Assembly: GCA_016793775.1 (NCBI GenBank)
Contig: JAEULK010000073.1
Span: 1 to 64,000, forward strand
From: Sphingopyxis sp.
Lineage (GTDB): Bacteria > Pseudomonadota > Alphaproteobacteria > Sphingomonadales > Sphingomonadaceae
DNA length: 64,000 nt
Direction: 5' to 3'
Made by a program: the position numbers and the translations under genes. The notes beneath the pieces were generated by a model. It saw only the letters and a program-made list of their open reading frames with translations. It did no database searches and was not told where the DNA came from. Positions within the stretch are counted from its first letter, which is position 1. Each line of letters begins with the position of its first letter. Shown one piece after another: positions 18,145 through 27,150 of the stretch.

Positions 18145-20328
18145 CTACTCGGTCGGAAAGCCGCGTTTGTCGAGCAGCGCCTTCACATCGGGGTCGCGGC
18201 CGCGGAAGGCGCGATAGGCCTCGGCGCGGTCGGTCTCGTTGCCCGTCATCAGCAATATGGTGCGGAACTTGTCGGCGACCTTGCGGTCCCATGGGCCGCC
18301 GGCCTCGGTGAACGCCGCCCAGGTGTCGGCGTCCATCGTCTCCGACCAGAGGTAGGAGTAATAGCCCGCCGAATAGGCGTCGCTGCTGAACAGATGCCCG
18401 AACTGCGGCAGGCGGTGCCGCATCACGATTTCCTTGGGCATGCCGATTTCGGCCAGCGTCTCGCGCTCGAACTTGTCGATGTCGGTCGGCGGCGTTTTGC
18501 GGTCGTGCAGCTTCATGTCGACGATCGCGCTCGACAGATATTCGACCGTCGAAAAGCCCTGGTTGAACTTGTCCGACGCCAGGATCTTGTCGACCAGCGC
18601 CTGCGGCATCGGTTCGCCGGTCTTGTAGTGCGTCGCGAATTTCGACAGCACCTCGGGCGTCATCAGCCAATTTTCGTTCACCTGGCTCGGATATTCGACG
18701 AAGTCGCGCGGCACCCCGGCGAGCGCCGGGTAAGTGACCTGCTGCAGCAGATAATGGATGCCGTGGCCGAATTCATGGAACAGGGTCTGCGCATCGTCGA
18801 GGCTGACCAGCGTCGGTTCGCCCTTCGCCCCTTCCGTGAAATTATTGTTGTTCGACGCGAGGACATTGCGTTCGCCGCCCAGCGTCTGCTGGCTGCGATA
18901 GGTGGTCATCCACGCGCCCGAGCGTTTGCCGTCGCGCGCGAAATTGTCGAGATAGAGGACGCCGACATTCTCGTTCGTCTTGAGATTATAGACCTCGAAG
19001 GTCTTCACCTTGGGGTCGAAGACCGGGATGGTGCCGGTGTTTTCCCTGAAGCCCAGGTCGTAGAGCTGGCCCGCCGACCAGAACATCGCGTCGCGCAGCT
19101 TGTCGAGCTGGAGATAGGGTTTCACCTCGCTTTCATCGAGGTCGTATTTCGCCTTGCGGACCTTTTCGGCATAGAAGCGGTAATCCCAGGGCTCGATGGT
19201 CAGCTTCACACCCTTGCCCGCCTTGGCATCGGCGTCGGCGATCGCCTGCATGTCGGCGACCTCCTCATGCACGCGCGCGACCGCGGCGGGCCACACCTTC
19301 ATCATCAGCCCCATCGCGGCTTCGGGGGTCTTGGCCATGGTGTCGGCCATCCGGTAGGCGGCATGGTTCGGGAAACCGAGCAGTTCGGCGCGCTGCTGGC
19401 GCAGCTTCAATATTTCGGCGATCGTCGCATTGGTGTCGTTGGCATCGCCATTGTCGCCGCGGCCGACGAAGGCCTTCCAGACCTTCTCGCGCAAGGCCCG
19501 GTCGGTCGCGTTCTGCAGCACCGGCTGCGCCGACGAGCGGGTGTTCTTGATCGCCCATTGACCGGGCTTGCCCTGCGCTTCGGCGGCCGAAGCGAGCGAG
19601 GCGACGAAACCGGGTTCGAGGCCTGCGAGCTCGGCCTTGTCGGTCACGAAGGTATAGAGCTTTTCGTCGCCGAGCAGCTTCGACGAAAAGGTCGAGAAAA
19701 GCCCCTCGAGCCTGGCGTTCATCGCGACCAGCTTGGCCTTGTTGTCGGGCGACAGATTGGCGCCGTCGCGCACCATCTCGTCATAGCTGCGCTCGACGAT
19801 GCGGATCTGCTGCGCGTTGAGGCCGCTCGTCTTGCGGGCGTCATAGACCGCCTTGTAGCGGGCGAAGAGCTTCGGCTCCAGAAACAGCTCGGTGTAGAAG
19901 GTGGAAATCTTCGGACTCCACTCGGCATCGATATCCTCGACACGGTCGTTCGACTTGTTCGACGACTGCACGCCCCACAGGGCGAACAGCCGGTCGGCGG
20001 TGTCGCCCGCGAGCATCATCGGAACATGGGTGTTGTCGAAGGTCGGCGTCTCGGGATTGGCGATCACCTTCTGCACCTCGGCCTTCACCTCGGCCATCGC
20101 CTTCTGAAAGCCGTCGGGGAAAAGTTCGGGGTCGAGCTTGTCCCACGGCGGCACCCCTTCATAGGGGCCGGTCCAGGGTGCGAGCAGCGGGTTGTCGCCA
20201 ACGGGCGCGGTGGCGGCGGGGGCGGGTTCGGCGGCGGTGACGGTCATCTGGCTCATACCCGCGAGCATCGCAGTCGATGCAAGCAGAGTCGACAGACGAC
20301 GGACAAAATGAGGCGCGCTGCGCGGCAT
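18145..20328 (-). CDS. dcp: M3 family peptidyl-dipeptidase (Dcp-like), exported
   Basis: 727 residues. An N-terminal signal-like segment (RRLSTLLASTAMLAGMSQMTVTAAEP) suggests a periplasmic location. The zinc site is HEFGHGIH with the downstream Glu in the helix after it, as in the thimet oligopeptidase/Dcp family. Other family segments are seen: DNFARDGKRSGAWMT and YSAGYYSYLWSE. It removes dipeptides from the C-terminus of peptides. Alone in its strand context; gap of about 96 bp to the SMP-30 gene upstream. Assignment to Dcp rather than oligopeptidase A rests on overall similarity and is likely but not certain. Confidence 0.93.
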   Translation of the reverse strand: MPRSAPHFVRRLSTLLASTAMLAGMSQMTVTAAEPAPAATAPVGDNPLLAPWTGPYEGVPPWDKLDPELFPDGFQKAMAEVKAEVQKVIANPETPTFDNTHVPMMLAGDTADRLFALWGVQSSNKSNDRVEDIDAEWSPKISTFYTELFLEPKLFARYKAVYDARKTSGLNAQQIRIVERSYDEMVRDGANLSPDNKAKLVAMNARLEGLFSTFSSKLLGDEKLYTFVTDKAELAGLEPGFVASLASAAEAQGKPGQWAIKNTRSSAQPVLQNATDRALREKVWKAFVGRGDNGDANDTNATIAEILKLRQQRAELLGFPNHAAYRMADTMAKTPEAAMGLMMKVWPAAVARVHEEVADMQAIADADAKAGKGVKLTIEPWDYRFYAEKVRKAKYDLDESEVKPYLQLDKLRDAMFWSAGQLYDLGFRENTGTIPVFDPKVKTFEVYNLKTNENVGVLYLDNFARDGKRSGAWMTTYRSQQTLGGERNVLASNNNNFTEGAKGEPTLVSLDDAQTLFHEFGHGIHYLLQQVTYPALAGVPRDFVEYPSQVNENWLMTPEVLSKFATHYKTGEPMPQALVDKILASDKFNQGFSTVEYLSSAIVDMKLHDRKTPPTDIDKFERETLAEIGMPKEIVMRHRLPQFGHLFSSDAYSAGYYSYLWSETMDADTWAAFTEAGGPWDRKVADKFRTILLMTGNETDRAEAYRAFRGRDPDVKALLDKRGFPTE

Positions 20329-20424
20329 GGTATGGATCTCCCGGTGGAAAAGGTTTCGGACGAAACCATGTCGGCGGGCGTCTTAACCTGATATGACAAG
20401 GGGTTGCAAGGGCGGGGCGGGCCG

Positions 20425-21294
20425 TTAGCCCCCGAACATCGGCTGTTCAAGCCCCGGCACATCGACGCGAAAGCCGAACAGGCCGCCCGCATGCGGCTGC
20501 GCGCGGCGTTCGCCGTCGGACAGATTCTTGCCCGCGCTGGTGACGAAGGCGGTGCGCATATCGGCGCCGCCGAAGGCGAGCATCGTCGGGCGCTGCACCG
20601 GCAGCTCGACGGTCTGGAGCAATTCGCCCGCGGGCGACAGGCGGACGACGCGCCAACCGTCCCACAGCGCCGACCAGTAACAGCCTTCCGCATCGACGGC
20701 CGCGCCGTCGGGGCGGCCGTTGCCCTCGGCAAATTCGTGGAACAGCCGCTGTTCGCCGAGCGTGCCGGTCGCGGGATCGACGTCAAAGGCGTGGATGCGG
20801 TGTGTCGGGGTGTCGGCGTGATAGAAGGTGCGCCCGTCGGGGCTGAACGCCGCGCCGTTGCTGGTCATCAGCCCGCCGAAGATGGTGGTCAGCGACCCGT
20901 CGGGATCGAGGCGGTAAAGCGTGGCGTCGCGCCTGGGCTTGTCGCCGGTCAGGCTGCCGACCCAGAGACGCCCGGCGCCATCGACGCAGCCGTCGTTGAA
21001 CCGCTGGTGCGGCAGATCGGCGAGCGCGGCCGGACCGAAGGGCCGCGGCACCGCCCCCCATTCGTCGATCAGCGCGCAGCCGTCGCCGAGCGCCGCGACG
21101 AGTCCGCCGCCTGTGCGCGGGGCGACGCAGCCGACCGGTTCGTCAAGCTGCATCCATTCGTGCGTGCCGTCTGCGGGACCCAGCCGGTGGATCTGCTGCG
21201 CGTCGATATCGACCCAATAGAGGCGGGCTTCGCCGGCGTGCCAGCGCGGCGACTCGCCGAGCAACGCGCCGGCGTCGAGGAGGAGTTCGACCAT
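20425..21294 (-). CDS. SMP-30/gluconolactonase family protein
   Basis: 289 residues, a six-bladed propeller hydrolase. Metal-site and family segments are visible: LLGESPRWHAGEARLYWVDID (Glu ligand), RFNDGCVDGAGRLWVGSL (Asn/Asp ligands), TSNGAAFSPDGRTFYHADT and GRPDGAAVDAEGCYWSALWDG (Asp). Likely a sugar lactonase in the cytoplasm, but the substrate cannot be deduced because no sugar pathway genes are adjacent. It is preceded on the plus side by a REP family A pair. Confidence 0.9.
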   Translation of the reverse strand: MVELLLDAGALLGESPRWHAGEARLYWVDIDAQQIHRLGPADGTHEWMQLDEPVGCVAPRTGGGLVAALGDGCALIDEWGAVPRPFGPAALADLPHQRFNDGCVDGAGRLWVGSLTGDKPRRDATLYRLDPDGSLTTIFGGLMTSNGAAFSPDGRTFYHADTPTHRIHAFDVDPATGTLGEQRLFHEFAEGNGRPDGAAVDAEGCYWSALWDGWRVVRLSPAGELLQTVELPVQRPTMLAFGGADMRTAFVTSAGKNLSDGERRAQPHAGGLFGFRVDVPGLEQPMFGG

Positions 21295-21357
21295 GGCGAC
21301 GGTTTAGCGAGCGGCGCGGCGGCTGCACAGGGCTGCAAACCTATTCCTATATCAAAC

Positions 21358-21447
21358 CGTCGCCCCCGCGAAGGCGGGGGCCGCGAGAGGTTTATGCAGC
21401 GGAGAAGTGAATGGCTTATGGCGGCCCCCGCCTTTGCGGGGGCAACG
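21358..21447. repeat. REP family A inverted pair (copy 2)
   Basis: Same arms as the copy at 7218-7308; the right arm has two substitutions (CTTTGCGGGGGCAACG). It lies between the SMP-30 gene and the acyl-CoA dehydrogenase promoter region. Confidence 0.9.
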
Positions 21448-21474
21448 GATAACTTCATGCCGTAGCGTCTTTCC

Positions 21475-21500
21475 ACTTGACGTGCACGTAAACGTAAGGT
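21475..21500 (+). promoter_or_regulatory. ACGT-repeat motif upstream of acyl-CoA dehydrogenase
   Basis: TTGACGTGCACGTAAACGTA (21477-21496) contains the perfect palindrome ACGTGCACGT and three ACGT steps. It resembles sites of MerR-type LiuR/related regulators of acyl-CoA catabolism and also includes a TTGACG -35-like hexamer. Low certainty without genome-wide comparison. Confidence 0.4.
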
Positions 21501-21568
21501 CTTTTGCCACTCGAAAATTGCGGCCGACTCCCCGCTTGCGTTCGGCTGCGCCATGGGAAAGGAAGATC

Positions 21569-22723
21569 ATGTCGCTCGATAATCTGTCGCGCTCGGCCTA
21601 TGGCGAGGATCATGAGGCGTTTCGTGCGACGGTGCGCCAGTTCCTCGAAAAGGAAGTCGCGCCGAACGCGGCACAATGGGCCGAGGACAAGATCGTCCCC
21701 AAGTCGATCTGGCCCAAAGCGGGCGAACTTGGCATGCTGTGCCCGACGGTGCCCGAGGAATATGGCGGGCTCGGGCTCGACTTCGGCTATAATGCGATCG
21801 TCGACGAGGAAAGCGCCTATTACGGCCGCGCGACCACCGGCTTCTCGCTCCAGTCGGACATCGTCACCAGCTATATCGTCAAATATGGCAGCGAAGAGCA
21901 GAAGAAGCACTGGCTGCCCAAGATGGTCGCGGGCGAGGTGATCACCGCGATCGCGATGACCGAACCCGGCACCGGCTCCGACCTTCAGGGCATGCGTACG
22001 ACCGCGAAGAAGGACGGCAATCATTATGTCATCAACGGGTCGAAGACGTACATCACCAATGGTCAGAACGCCGACCTGATCCTCGTCTGCGTCAAGACCG
22101 ACACCGACATCCAGCCGGCGTGGAAGGGTGTGTCGATCGTCCTCGTCGAGGCGACATGCGAAGGCTATGAGCGCGGCCGCAACCTCGACAAGATCGGGCA
22201 GGACGAGGCCGATACGTCGGAAATGTTCTTCAACGACGTTCGCGTGCCGATCACCAACTGCCTCGGCGAAGAGGGCAAGGGCTTCATCTATCTGATGAGC
22301 GAGTTGCCGCAGGAACGCCTGTCGATCGCGGTGTCGGCGCAAGCGTCGGCGCAGCGCGCCTTCGACGACACGGTCGAATTCACCCGCGACCGCAAGGCGT
22401 TCGGCAAGCCGATCCTCGATTTCCAGAACAGCCGTTTCGTCCTCGCTGACCTTAAGGCGAAATTGCAGGTCGGCTGGGCGCATCTCGATTGGGCGCTCGC
22501 GCGCCATATGAAGAAGGAACTGACCCCCGAAGAGGGCGCCGCGGCGAAGCTGTGGCACACCGACCTGCAATGGGAGGTGATGGACAAATGCCTGCAGCTT
22601 CACGGCGGCGCCGGCTATATGAACGAATATCCGATCGCCCGCGCCTGGCGCGCCGCGCGCGTCACCCGCATCTTTGGCGGCACGAACGAGATCATGAAGG
22701 AACTGATCGGGCGTAAGCTCTGA
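21569..22723 (+). CDS. Acyl-CoA dehydrogenase, long-chain/isovaleryl-like type
   Basis: 384 residues with the full ACAD fold: N-terminal helices, FAD-site motif TAIAMTEPGTGSDLQGMRTT, ITNGQNAD, and the C-terminal QLHGGAGYMNEYPIARAWRAARVTRIFGGTNEIMK. The position that holds the catalytic Glu in short/medium-chain enzymes is Gly (IFGGTNE), while LPQERLSIA matches the alternative catalytic Glu of long-chain and isovaleryl-CoA dehydrogenases. GGAAAGGAAG precedes the ATG at 21569; the upstream frame extension is discarded. It heads a set with thiolase, SDR and thioesterase. Confidence 0.93.
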   Translation: MSLDNLSRSAYGEDHEAFRATVRQFLEKEVAPNAAQWAEDKIVPKSIWPKAGELGMLCPTVPEEYGGLGLDFGYNAIVDEESAYYGRATTGFSLQSDIVTSYIVKYGSEEQKKHWLPKMVAGEVITAIAMTEPGTGSDLQGMRTTAKKDGNHYVINGSKTYITNGQNADLILVCVKTDTDIQPAWKGVSIVLVEATCEGYERGRNLDKIGQDEADTSEMFFNDVRVPITNCLGEEGKGFIYLMSELPQERLSIAVSAQASAQRAFDDTVEFTRDRKAFGKPILDFQNSRFVLADLKAKLQVGWAHLDWALARHMKKELTPEEGAAAKLWHTDLQWEVMDKCLQLHGGAGYMNEYPIARAWRAARVTRIFGGTNEIMKELIGRKL

Positions 22724-22735
22724 CGGCGGCATGAG

Positions 22736-22826
22736 CAATAAATAGGGACAGTCCCTATTTATGCAGAACAGCCGCCCGGCAATTCGATGTCACCGGGCAT
22801 AAATAGGGACTGTCCCTATTTATTGC
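22736..22826. repeat. REP family B inverted pair (copy 1)
   Basis: Two copies of the palindrome AATAGGGACAGTCCCTATT (A or T at the centre), each extended by AT-rich flanks, about 45 bp apart. It lies between acyl-CoA dehydrogenase and thiolase. Repeats of this GGGACNGTCCC kind are known partners of RAYT-type REP transposases. Confidence 0.9.
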
Positions 22827-22850
22827 GCTCCACGAAGAAAGGAACTCCCC

Positions 22851-24020
22851 ATGGCTCATGCATATATCGTCGACGCCGTTCGTACCGCCGGCGGCAAGCG
22901 CGGCGGCCGGCTCGCCGGCGTCCACCCCGTCGACCTAGGTGCCGCGGTGTTCGACGCGATCGCCGACCGCAACGATTTCGACACCTCGAAGATCGACGAC
23001 GTCATCACCGGCTGCGTCAGCCAGGGCGGCCAGCAGACGATGGACGTCGGCCGCAACGCCGTGCTCGCATCGAAGCTCCCCGATTCGATCCCGGCGGTCA
23101 CGATCGACCGCCAGTGCGGATCGTCGCAGCAGGCGATCCAGTTCGCGGCGCAGGCGGTGATGTCGGGCACGCAGGACATCGTCCTCGCCAGCGGCATCGA
23201 AAGCATGACGCGCGTGCCGATGGGCAGCGTCGCGACCTTGTTCATGAAGGAAGGTCTCGGCCATTATAAGTCCGAGCGGCTCGAGGAAAAATATCCCGGC
23301 ATCATGTTCAGCCAGTTCGCCGGCGCCGAAATGATCGTCAAGAAGCACGGGCTGACCAAGGCCGACCTCGACGCCTATGCGCTCGAAAGCCACCGCCGCG
23401 GCAAGGCCGCGACCGAGGCGGGCCATTTCAAGCGCGAGATCGTCGGGGTCGAAATCGACACCCCCGAGGGCAAGCAGATCCACCTCGTCGACGAGGGCAT
23501 CCGGTTCGATGCGACGCTCGAAGGCATTGCCGGCGTGAAGCTGCTCCAGGAAGGCGGCGCGATCACCGCGGCGTCGGCCAGCCAGATTTGCGACGGCGCT
23601 TCGGCCGCGCTCGTCGTGTCGGAACAGGCGCTGAAGGATCATAATCTGACCCCGCGCGCGCGCATCCACCACATCTCGGTCACCGCGGGCGACCCGGTTA
23701 TCATGCTCGAAGAGCCGCTCTTCGCGACAGAACGCGCACTCAAGAAGGCGGGCATGAAGATCGAGGATATCGACGCCTATGAAGTCAATGAGGCCTTCGC
23801 GCCGGTGCCGCTCGCCTGGCTTAAATATCTCGGTGCCGATCATGCGCGGATCAACCAGCATGGCGGCGCGATCGCGCTCGGCCACCCGCTCGGCGCCAGC
23901 GGCACCAAGCTGATGGCGACCCTGCTCGGCGTGCTCGACGCGACCGGCGGCAAATATGGGCTGCAGACGATGTGCGAAGGCGGCGGCCAGGCCAACGTCA
24001 CGATCATCGAACGGCTTTAA
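22851..24020 (+). CDS. Acetyl-CoA C-acyltransferase (thiolase)
   Basis: 389 residues. Catalytic residues are in place: the nucleophile C89 in DRQCGSSQQA, His in NEAFAPVP, His in GGAIALGHPLGASG and the C-terminal Cys in MCEGGGQANV. It cleaves 3-ketoacyl-CoA or condenses acetyl-CoA; the setting between acyl-CoA dehydrogenase and a 3-hydroxyacyl-CoA-dehydrogenase-like SDR favours the catabolic direction. AGAAAGGAA lies before the ATG. Chain-length preference cannot be read from the sequence. Confidence 0.95.
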   Translation: MAHAYIVDAVRTAGGKRGGRLAGVHPVDLGAAVFDAIADRNDFDTSKIDDVITGCVSQGGQQTMDVGRNAVLASKLPDSIPAVTIDRQCGSSQQAIQFAAQAVMSGTQDIVLASGIESMTRVPMGSVATLFMKEGLGHYKSERLEEKYPGIMFSQFAGAEMIVKKHGLTKADLDAYALESHRRGKAATEAGHFKREIVGVEIDTPEGKQIHLVDEGIRFDATLEGIAGVKLLQEGGAITAASASQICDGASAALVVSEQALKDHNLTPRARIHHISVTAGDPVIMLEEPLFATERALKKAGMKIEDIDAYEVNEAFAPVPLAWLKYLGADHARINQHGGAIALGHPLGASGTKLMATLLGVLDATGGKYGLQTMCEGGGQANVTIIERL

Positions 24021-24039
24021 GCCAACCAATAGAAAACGG

Positions 24040-24117
24040 CGTCGCCCCCGCGAAGGCGGGGGCCGCCATCGGGGTAGCGCGAGGCTGCCAGCGGCCCCCG
24101 CCTTCGCGGGGGCGACG
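24040..24117. repeat. REP family A inverted pair (copy 3)
   Basis: Full inverted pair of family A with a short spacer of about 33 bp, occupying the whole gap between thiolase and the SDR gene on the same strand. Confidence 0.9.
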
Positions 24118-24134
24118 TTTCAAGGGAGAATGAC

Positions 24135-24917
24135 ATGAAACTCGATTCCACCATATCCGCCGTCGTCACCGGCGGCGCCTCGGGCCTCGGCGCCGCGACC
24201 GCGCGCCTGCTCGCCGCGAGGGGCGTCAAGGTCGCGATCTTCGACCTCCAGGAAGAAAAGGGCAAGGCGCTGGCCGAAGAGCTCGGCGGCGTCTTCTGCG
24301 AATGCAACGTGACCGACGACGCCTCGGTCGATGCGGCTTTCGCCAAGTCGCGCGAAGCGATCGGACAGGAGCGTATCCTCGTCAATTGCGCCGGCACCGG
24401 CAACGCGATCAAGACCGCCAGCCGCTCGAAGGAAGACGGCAGCATCAAGCATTTCCCGCTCGACGCCTTCAACTGGATCATCCAGATCAACCTCGTCGGC
24501 ACCTTCCGCTGCATCGCCAAGTCGGCGGCGGGCATGATGACGCTCGACCCGACCGAGGACGGCGACCGCGGCGCGATCGTCAACACCGCGTCGGTGGCGG
24601 CCGAGGACGGCCAGATAGGCCAGGCCGCTTATTCGGCGTCGAAGGGCGGCGTCGTCGGCATGACGCTCCCCGTTGCGCGCGATCTCGCGTCGGAGAATAT
24701 CCGCGTCAACACGATCCTGCCCGGCATCTTCGACACCCCGCTGCTCGCGGGCGCGCCGCAGAATGTCCGCGACGCATTGGGCGCCTCGGTGCTCAACCCG
24801 AAGCGGCTCGGCAACCCCGCCGAATATGCCAATCTGGCGCTCTGCATGATCGAGAACGGCTATTTCAACGGCGAGGACGTGCGCCTCGACGGCGGCATCC
24901 GCATGGGTCCGCGCTGA
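24135..24917 (+). CDS. SDR-family 3-hydroxyacyl-CoA dehydrogenase-like oxidoreductase
   Basis: 260 residues. NAD-binding TGGASGLGAATARLL, the acidic residue after strand 2 (IFDLQ, favouring NAD over NADP), VNCAGTG, Ser in NTASVAAEDG and the YSASKGG catalytic Tyr-Lys are all present. Overall resemblance is to type II (HSD17B10-like) 3-hydroxyacyl-CoA dehydrogenases, including TILPGIFDTPLL. It would supply the third beta-oxidation step in this cluster. GGGAGAATGAC precedes the ATG. Confidence 0.93.
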   Translation: MKLDSTISAVVTGGASGLGAATARLLAARGVKVAIFDLQEEKGKALAEELGGVFCECNVTDDASVDAAFAKSREAIGQERILVNCAGTGNAIKTASRSKEDGSIKHFPLDAFNWIIQINLVGTFRCIAKSAAGMMTLDPTEDGDRGAIVNTASVAAEDGQIGQAAYSASKGGVVGMTLPVARDLASENIRVNTILPGIFDTPLLAGAPQNVRDALGASVLNPKRLGNPAEYANLALCMIENGYFNGEDVRLDGGIRMGPR

Positions 24918-24918
24918 T

Positions 24919-25356
24919 ATGCCGAAACCGGAGAGCTGGCGGCTCGACGCCGCCAGCTACCCCGTCCACCTCGATCTGCAGACGCGGTTCCAGGATATGG
25001 ACATCAACGGCCACCTCAACAATGTGGCCTTTGCGGCGCTGTTTGAAAGCGGCCGCGTGCTGCTCAACCGCGAAATCCGTCCCTGGGCCGAACGCCCCGT
25101 GAACGAGCGCACGATGGTCGCCGCGGTCGAGATCAACTATCTGGCCGAGGGCAATTTCCCCGACCCCGTGCTGATCGCGACGGGCATCGGCCGCCTCGGC
25201 ACCTCGAGCTGGACGATCGTCCAGGCGATGTTCCAGAACGGTCGCTGCATCGCGACCTGCGACACGGTGGTGGTCTGCCGCACCGACGGCGAAGCCAAGC
25301 CGCTGCGCGCGGCGATGGTGACCGAGCTGGAGGCGAAGCTGGCGAAGGCGGTCTGA
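24919..25356 (+). CDS. Hotdog-fold acyl-CoA thioesterase
   Basis: 145 residues. The 4HBT pattern TRFQDMDINGHLNNVAFAALFESGR carries the catalytic Asp/His-Asn region of hotdog thioesterases. It starts 1 nt after the SDR stop and so is co-transcribed with it. It likely releases CoA from acyl-CoA intermediates of the upstream pathway; the exact substrate is unknown. Confidence 0.9.
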   Translation: MPKPESWRLDAASYPVHLDLQTRFQDMDINGHLNNVAFAALFESGRVLLNREIRPWAERPVNERTMVAAVEINYLAEGNFPDPVLIATGIGRLGTSSWTIVQAMFQNGRCIATCDTVVVCRTDGEAKPLRAAMVTELEAKLAKAV

Positions 25357-25363
25357 ACGATAC

Positions 25364-25453
25364 CGTCGCCCCCGCGAAGGCGGGGGCCGCTGGCAGCCTA
25401 TTCCAGCATTGCCGCGTAAACCGCTGACGGCCCCCGCCTTCGCGGGGGCGACG
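25364..25453. repeat. REP family A inverted pair (copy 4)
   Basis: Full inverted pair of family A between the convergent thioesterase and gmk genes; it could terminate both transcripts. Confidence 0.9.
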
Positions 25454-25459
25454 GGTATT

Positions 25460-26122
25460 TCAAAGCTTCTTCTCGGCGTCCGGCACCGAGCGGATCAGGT
25501 CGCGCGCGAAGCCGATCAGGCCGATCTGGCGGCGGCGCTTCAGCCGTTCGGCGCGCAATATCGCCATCACTTCGCCGTAACAGCTTTCGACCGCGTCGTT
25601 GATCAACACATAGTCGTACCCGTCCCAGTGGCTGATCTCGTTCGCGGCGCGCTCCATGCGTGCGGCGATCACCGCGTCGCTGTCGGTCTTGCGCGCGCGC
25701 AGGCGGCGTTCGAGCTCCTCCATCGTCGGCGGCAGGACGAAGACGCGCACCACGTCGGGGCCGGCCTCCTGATAGAGCTGCTGCGCGCCCTGCCAGTCGA
25801 TGTCGAACAGCACGTCCTTCCCCGCGGCGAGCATCGCCTCGACCGGCGCGCGCGGGGTGCCGTAGCGGTGGCCGAAGACATGCGCCCATTCGAGGAACTC
25901 GCCGTCGGCAGCCATCGCCTTGAATTTGTCGGTGTCGACGAAATGATAATGGACGCCGTCCTCCTCGCCGGGACGCGGCGGGCGGGTGGTGGCGGAGATC
26001 GACAGCGCGATATCCTTGTCGGCCTCCAGCATCATGCGCGAGATGGTGGTCTTGCCCGCGCCCGAGGGCGAAGAGAGGACGAACAACACGCCGCGGCGGT
26101 TGAGGTGGACGCTTTCAGCCAT
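25460..26122 (-). CDS. gmk: Guanylate kinase
   Basis: 220 residues. It phosphorylates GMP to GDP. Motifs: P-loop SSPSGAGKTTISRMM, STTRPPRPGEEDGVHYHF (GMP-binding Arg/Tyr region), FLEWAHVFGHRYGT and VLFDIDWQGAQQL, all in the expected order. The ATG at 26122 allows 10 residues before the kinase core. It is divergent from the DUF2585 gene, 45 bp away. Confidence 0.97.
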   Translation of the reverse strand: MAESVHLNRRGVLFVLSSPSGAGKTTISRMMLEADKDIALSISATTRPPRPGEEDGVHYHFVDTDKFKAMAADGEFLEWAHVFGHRYGTPRAPVEAMLAAGKDVLFDIDWQGAQQLYQEAGPDVVRVFVLPPTMEELERRLRARKTDSDAVIAARMERAANEISHWDGYDYVLINDAVESCYGEVMAILRAERLKRRRQIGLIGFARDLIRSVPDAEKKL

Positions 26123-26167
26123 GGGCGCTAATTGCGCGGGTAGGGGCGGCGGTCAAGGGGGAGACAT

Positions 26168-26731
26168 ATGGCAGGGATGACGCGCAGGGGCTGGCTGGTC
26201 GCCGCGGCGCTGGTCGCGCTGCTCGCCGCGATCCTGTTCGCGATGGGGCGCCCGCCGATCTGCCCGTGCGGCACGGTCAGCCTGTGGCACGGCGTCGTGC
26301 AGTCGAACCAGAACAGCCAGCAGATTTCGGACTGGTACAGCTTCAGCCATGTCATCCACGGCTTCCTCTTCTTCGGGCTGTCGCGGCTGGTGCTTAAGAG
26401 TCGGCCCCTGTGGGTCGCGCTGGCGCTCGCGATCGGCATCGAGGGCGCGTGGGAAATCCTGGAAAATTCGCCGATCATCATCGATCGTTATCGAGAAGTG
26501 ACGATGGCCTTCGGCTATTCGGGCGACTCGATCCTCAATTCGGTTAGCGACACGCTGTTCATGATCGGCGGCTTCCTTGCCGCGAGCCGGATGCGCTGGT
26601 GGGTCACGGCCCTGCTCGCCATCGCCTTCGAGCTGTTCACGCTGTGGACGATCCGCGACAATCTGACGCTCAATGTCCTCATGCTGGTGTCGCCCGTCGA
26701 GGCGATCAAGGAGTGGCAGGCAGGGGCCTAG
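26168..26731 (+). CDS. DUF2585 (UPF0314) membrane protein
   Basis: 187 residues with about five hydrophobic segments. [38 protein letters not shown] and [11 protein letters not shown] are hallmark segments of this alphaproteobacterial family of unknown function. AAGGGGGAG precedes the ATG at 26168; an ATG nine bases later is the only close alternative. Confidence 0.9.
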   Translation: MAGMTRRGWLVAAALVALLAAILFAMGRPPICPCGTVSLWHGVVQSNQNSQQISDWYSFSHVIHGFLFFGLSRLVLKSRPLWVALALAIGIEGAWEILENSPIIIDRYREVTMAFGYSGDSILNSVSDTLFMIGGFLAASRMRWWVTALLAIAFELFTLWTIRDNLTLNVLMLVSPVEAIKEWQAGA

Positions 26732-26738
26732 CGCGCGC

Positions 26739-27110
26739 TCAGTGCAGCGCCGGCCGCTTGCCGTCGGCGTCGAGCGGGATCGCCGGGGGCAAAGCATCGC
26801 CGATCGTCTCGCCGTCGGTCGGCGGCGTGTCGGATACGCCGGCATAGGGATCGACCACGCCGGCATTGGCGATGTCGGCATCGGCGGCATGCGCCTCCTC
26901 GACCGCCTTGCGCGCCGCGGCGCGGTCGGCCCATTTCTTGGTGAGATAGCCCGCCGCGCCCCACGCCGCGATCGCGGCATAACGCTGCGGGAACAGGCGG
27001 CGGGCCGCGAATAGAGTCGCCGCGCCGATCACCGCGCCGGCGACGGGGTGGCCGCCCTTTTGCTTACCGATGGCGCTGCCGAGAACGCCGCCAACAATCC
27101 TGCCGATCAT
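26739..27110 (-). CDS. Conserved-type hypothetical protein with glycine-zipper-like N-terminus
   Basis: 123 residues. It begins MIGRIVGGVLGSAIGKQKGGH with small-residue repeats, then a hydrophobic stretch (AVIGAATLFAARRLF), a charged central region and a Pro/Asp-rich C-terminus. I do not recognise a named family. AAGGAG lies 8 nt before the ATG at 27110 and only 2 nt before the ATG at 27116, so the former is preferred. It is downstream of fumC on the same strand, about 40 bp away. Confidence 0.7.
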   Translation of the reverse strand: MIGRIVGGVLGSAIGKQKGGHPVAGAVIGAATLFAARRLFPQRYAAIAAWGAAGYLTKKWADRAAARKAVEEAHAADADIANAGVVDPYAGVSDTPPTDGETIGDALPPAIPLDADGKRPALH

Positions 27111-27150
27111 GCCCATCTCTCCTTCTCCCCCTAACAATCCCGGAAAGACC

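Noticed and set aside
18121..20391. A 756-codon open frame opposite the peptidyl-dipeptidase
   Set aside because: Antisense shadow of a well-supported M3 peptidase; no recognisable motifs.
22736..22826. Repeats that might be a CRISPR array
   Set aside because: Each site has two inverted palindromes, not regularly spaced direct repeats, and no cas genes are present.
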